Part shown: piece by piece, positions 13,845 through 15,287 of the stretch
Layout: the number at the start of each line of letters is the position of its first letter
Numbering within the stretch: the stretch's first letter is position 1
Source: Epilinea sp044228875
GTDB taxonomy: Bacteria > Chloroflexota > Anaerolineae > Epilineales > Epilineaceae
Length of the DNA stretch: 15,287 bases
NCBI GenBank assembly: GCA_044228875.1
Contig: JBGAUA010000077.1
Location: 1-15,287, forward strand
Direction of reading: 5' to 3'
The notes under the pieces: generated by a model
Seen by the model: the letters and a program-made list of their open reading frames with translations, nothing else
The model's database searches: none
Told to the model about the DNA's origin: nothing
Translations under genes and position numbers: made by a program

Positions 13845-15193
13845 ATACGCCTGATAGCCCGTTTGTGTTGGGTAAGCCCATCAAGGAGCCCGAACATTTC
13901 TTCGGCCGCGACAATGAGCTCCGGGCGCTCTTCGAATCCGTGCGCAACATGCAGCCGGTGGCCATGGTCGGCGAGCATCGCTGCGGCAACACGTCGCTCC
14001 TCTACCAGATGCAGATCCCATCTGTCCAGCAGCGCTACCTGAGCGAGGTCGATCTCGCCGGCCTGCTCTTTACCTTCGCCAACGCCCAGCTGGCGGCGGA
14101 AGGTCCGGAGAGCTTCTTCCGCCGCATTGCCCGCGCGCTGAAGCGCGTGGACGACGACTCCGAGATGGACTTTGACGGGGACGTCGACCAGTTCTGGCTG
14201 GAAGACTACCTGGAGAATCTGGCCGATCGTGACAAGCGTCTGGTGCTGCTCCTGGACGAGTTCGAGGTACTGTCAACCTTCCAGACGAGCTTCTGGGAAT
14301 GGTTTCGCGGCCTGATCACTGAGTACGACATGTCGATCGTGGTGGCCACCCGTGTGGAACTGGGCGAGTTTCGCGACGAATGGGGGACCGGTTCCCCCTT
14401 CTTCAACATGTTCCGCAGCATCTACATCTCAGCGTTCAGCCCGTCGGAGGTGGATGCCTTCCTGGTGGCTGCCGGCCAGACCAGCGGCGTGGACTTCTCG
14501 CCAGTACGCGCCGCGATCGACGATCTGTCCGGGGGCTTCCCGTACTATCTCCAGGTCGCGGCCTCGCTCTTCTACGACCGCGCCATGGCCGGCGAGCCGC
14601 TGACCGGCGACGCGGAGCAGGTGCTCGCCGTCGCCCGCGAGTTCGAGAGCCGGGTCGAGTCCCACTTCGACGACATCTGGACCAAGCTGCCCACGGCCGA
14701 GCGCGACGCTCTCTCGTGGCTGGCCGTCGACAGCCAGCCGGAGGGACCGGCATCGGCGGCCTTCCGCGGGGCACTGCCCCTTTTGAAGCGCCGCGGCTAC
14801 CTCGTGGACGGGCGGATCTTCTCGTCGGTCTTCCGTGACTACGTCCGCCGCCAGATACCGCGCATCGAGCTGATCCCGGAGAGCGGCAGCCTGCGCATCG
14901 AGCGACGCCCGGTGGATCTCCCTCCCAAGGAGTACACCCTCCTGCGCTTCTTCAGCGAGCATGCCGGAGAGGTTGTCACCAAGGACGAGATCGCCACTGC
15001 TGTCTGGCCCGAATACGAGTTGGATCAGATCGGGGTGACGGATGCGATGATTCAGAAGACCATCAGCCGTCTGCGCAAGGAGGTGGACCTGCCGGAAGGC
15101 AGTTCCTTCCAGCACATCGAAAGCATGCGCGGCCAGGGCTACCGCTACCAGAACGCCAGCGTCTACGAGGTCTATCGGCGCGCCACCGAGTAG
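13841..15193 (+). CDS. AAA-type pseudo-ATPase fused to OmpR/PhoB winged-helix DNA-binding domain
   Basis: A 450-residue protein. Residues 6-340 resemble the C-terminal ATPase of the upstream protein: FFGRDNE at 20-26, a P-loop-like GEHRCGNT at 44-51, Walker B RLVLLLDEFE at 133-142, and a FPYYLQVA segment at 233-240 like the partner's QPYFIQYI. The P-loop Lys is replaced by Asn50, so nucleotide hydrolysis is probably lost. Residues 349-437 form a Trans_reg_C winged helix: PPKEYTLLRFF, recognition helix around VTDAMIQKTISRLRKEV, and the wing motif MRGQGYRY at 429-436. There is no receiver domain, so control probably comes through the ATPase-like module and the NACHT/HEAT partner. ATG 13841 overlaps the upstream stop as ATGA, implying coupled translation and a complex. 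Predicted role: transcription factor, perhaps for the 8847-8890 repeats. Confidence 0.88.
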   Translation: MNTPDSPFVLGKPIKEPEHFFGRDNELRALFESVRNMQPVAMVGEHRCGNTSLLYQMQIPSVQQRYLSEVDLAGLLFTFANAQLAAEGPESFFRRIARALKRVDDDSEMDFDGDVDQFWLEDYLENLADRDKRLVLLLDEFEVLSTFQTSFWEWFRGLITEYDMSIVVATRVELGEFRDEWGTGSPFFNMFRSIYISAFSPSEVDAFLVAAGQTSGVDFSPVRAAIDDLSGGFPYYLQVAASLFYDRAMAGEPLTGDAEQVLAVAREFESRVESHFDDIWTKLPTAERDALSWLAVDSQPEGPASAAFRGALPLLKRRGYLVDGRIFSSVFRDYVRRQIPRIELIPESGSLRIERRPVDLPPKEYTLLRFFSEHAGEVVTKDEIATAVWPEYELDQIGVTDAMIQKTISRLRKEVDLPEGSSFQHIESMRGQGYRYQNASVYEVYRRATE

Positions 15194-15287
15194 GGTAGGC
15201 GGACATGTCCGGGCCGGGCGCCGCACCCTGAGGCCCTTCGCACGACAGCGTCACACACAAGAAGACCGGCGCAGGGGCGCGGCAAGC
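15194..15287. other. Downstream edge of window
   Basis: These 94 bases follow the last gene. I see no gene start and no clear terminator; a 12-bp palindrome at 15200-15211 is of a size expected by chance. Confidence 0.4.

Noticed and set aside
15200..15211. 12-bp palindrome after the last gene
   Set aside because: A 12-bp palindrome is expected several times in 15 kb by chance, and no T-run follows.
1..15287. CRISPR arrays, tRNA/rRNA genes, insertion sequences
   Set aside because: I saw no regularly spaced long repeats, no tRNA cloverleaf sequence, no rRNA signature and no transposase or terminal inverted repeats.

Overview
The window is about 15.3 kb of GC-rich bacterial DNA with two divergent gene blocks. 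Base composition, Flp pilins with a Glu-Trp rather than Glu-Tyr motif, a Pro/Thr-rich tail on an exported protein, a Tad locus with no visible outer-membrane secretin, and large NACHT/HEAT/AAA proteins together suggest a Chloroflexota bacterium (Anaerolineae-like). No rRNA or other taxonomic marker is present, so this is an inference.

Minus strand, about 8390 down to 49: an 11-gene Tad (tight adherence, type IVc) pilus operon. In transcription order it reads tadZ/cpaE, cpaB/rcpC, tadA (assembly ATPase), tadB, tadC (inner-membrane platform), two Flp pilins, tadV/cpaA (prepilin peptidase), and three TadE-like pseudopilins. Four junctions have ATGA or one-base stop/start overlaps that imply translational coupling. 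A likely promoter lies just before the first pilin (3563). A terminator-like hairpin follows that pilin, an arrangement that would make it more abundant than the genes after it.

Middle, 8391-9113: a 723-bp noncoding region between the divergent blocks. Its most striking content is four direct heptamers (TGACCGT-like) starting at 8847, 8858, 8869 and 8880. The spacing is exactly 11 bp, the layout bound by OmpR/PhoB-type winged helices.

Plus strand, 9114-15193: two overlapping genes. The first encodes a 1576-residue protein with a NACHT NTPase, a long HEAT-repeat solenoid, a helical region, a beta-sandwich-like segment and a second AAA-type ATPase. The second encodes a 450-residue protein. Its AAA-type module resembles the C-terminal ATPase of its partner but has Asn in place of the Walker A Lys, and it ends in an OmpR/PhoB-type DNA-binding domain. 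I infer a sensor/transducer plus transcription-factor pair that may read the 11-bp repeats and control itself, and possibly the divergent pilus operon. This two-gene system is the most likely undescribed biology here. Its function (phage defence, surface sensing or developmental regulation) cannot be read from sequence alone.
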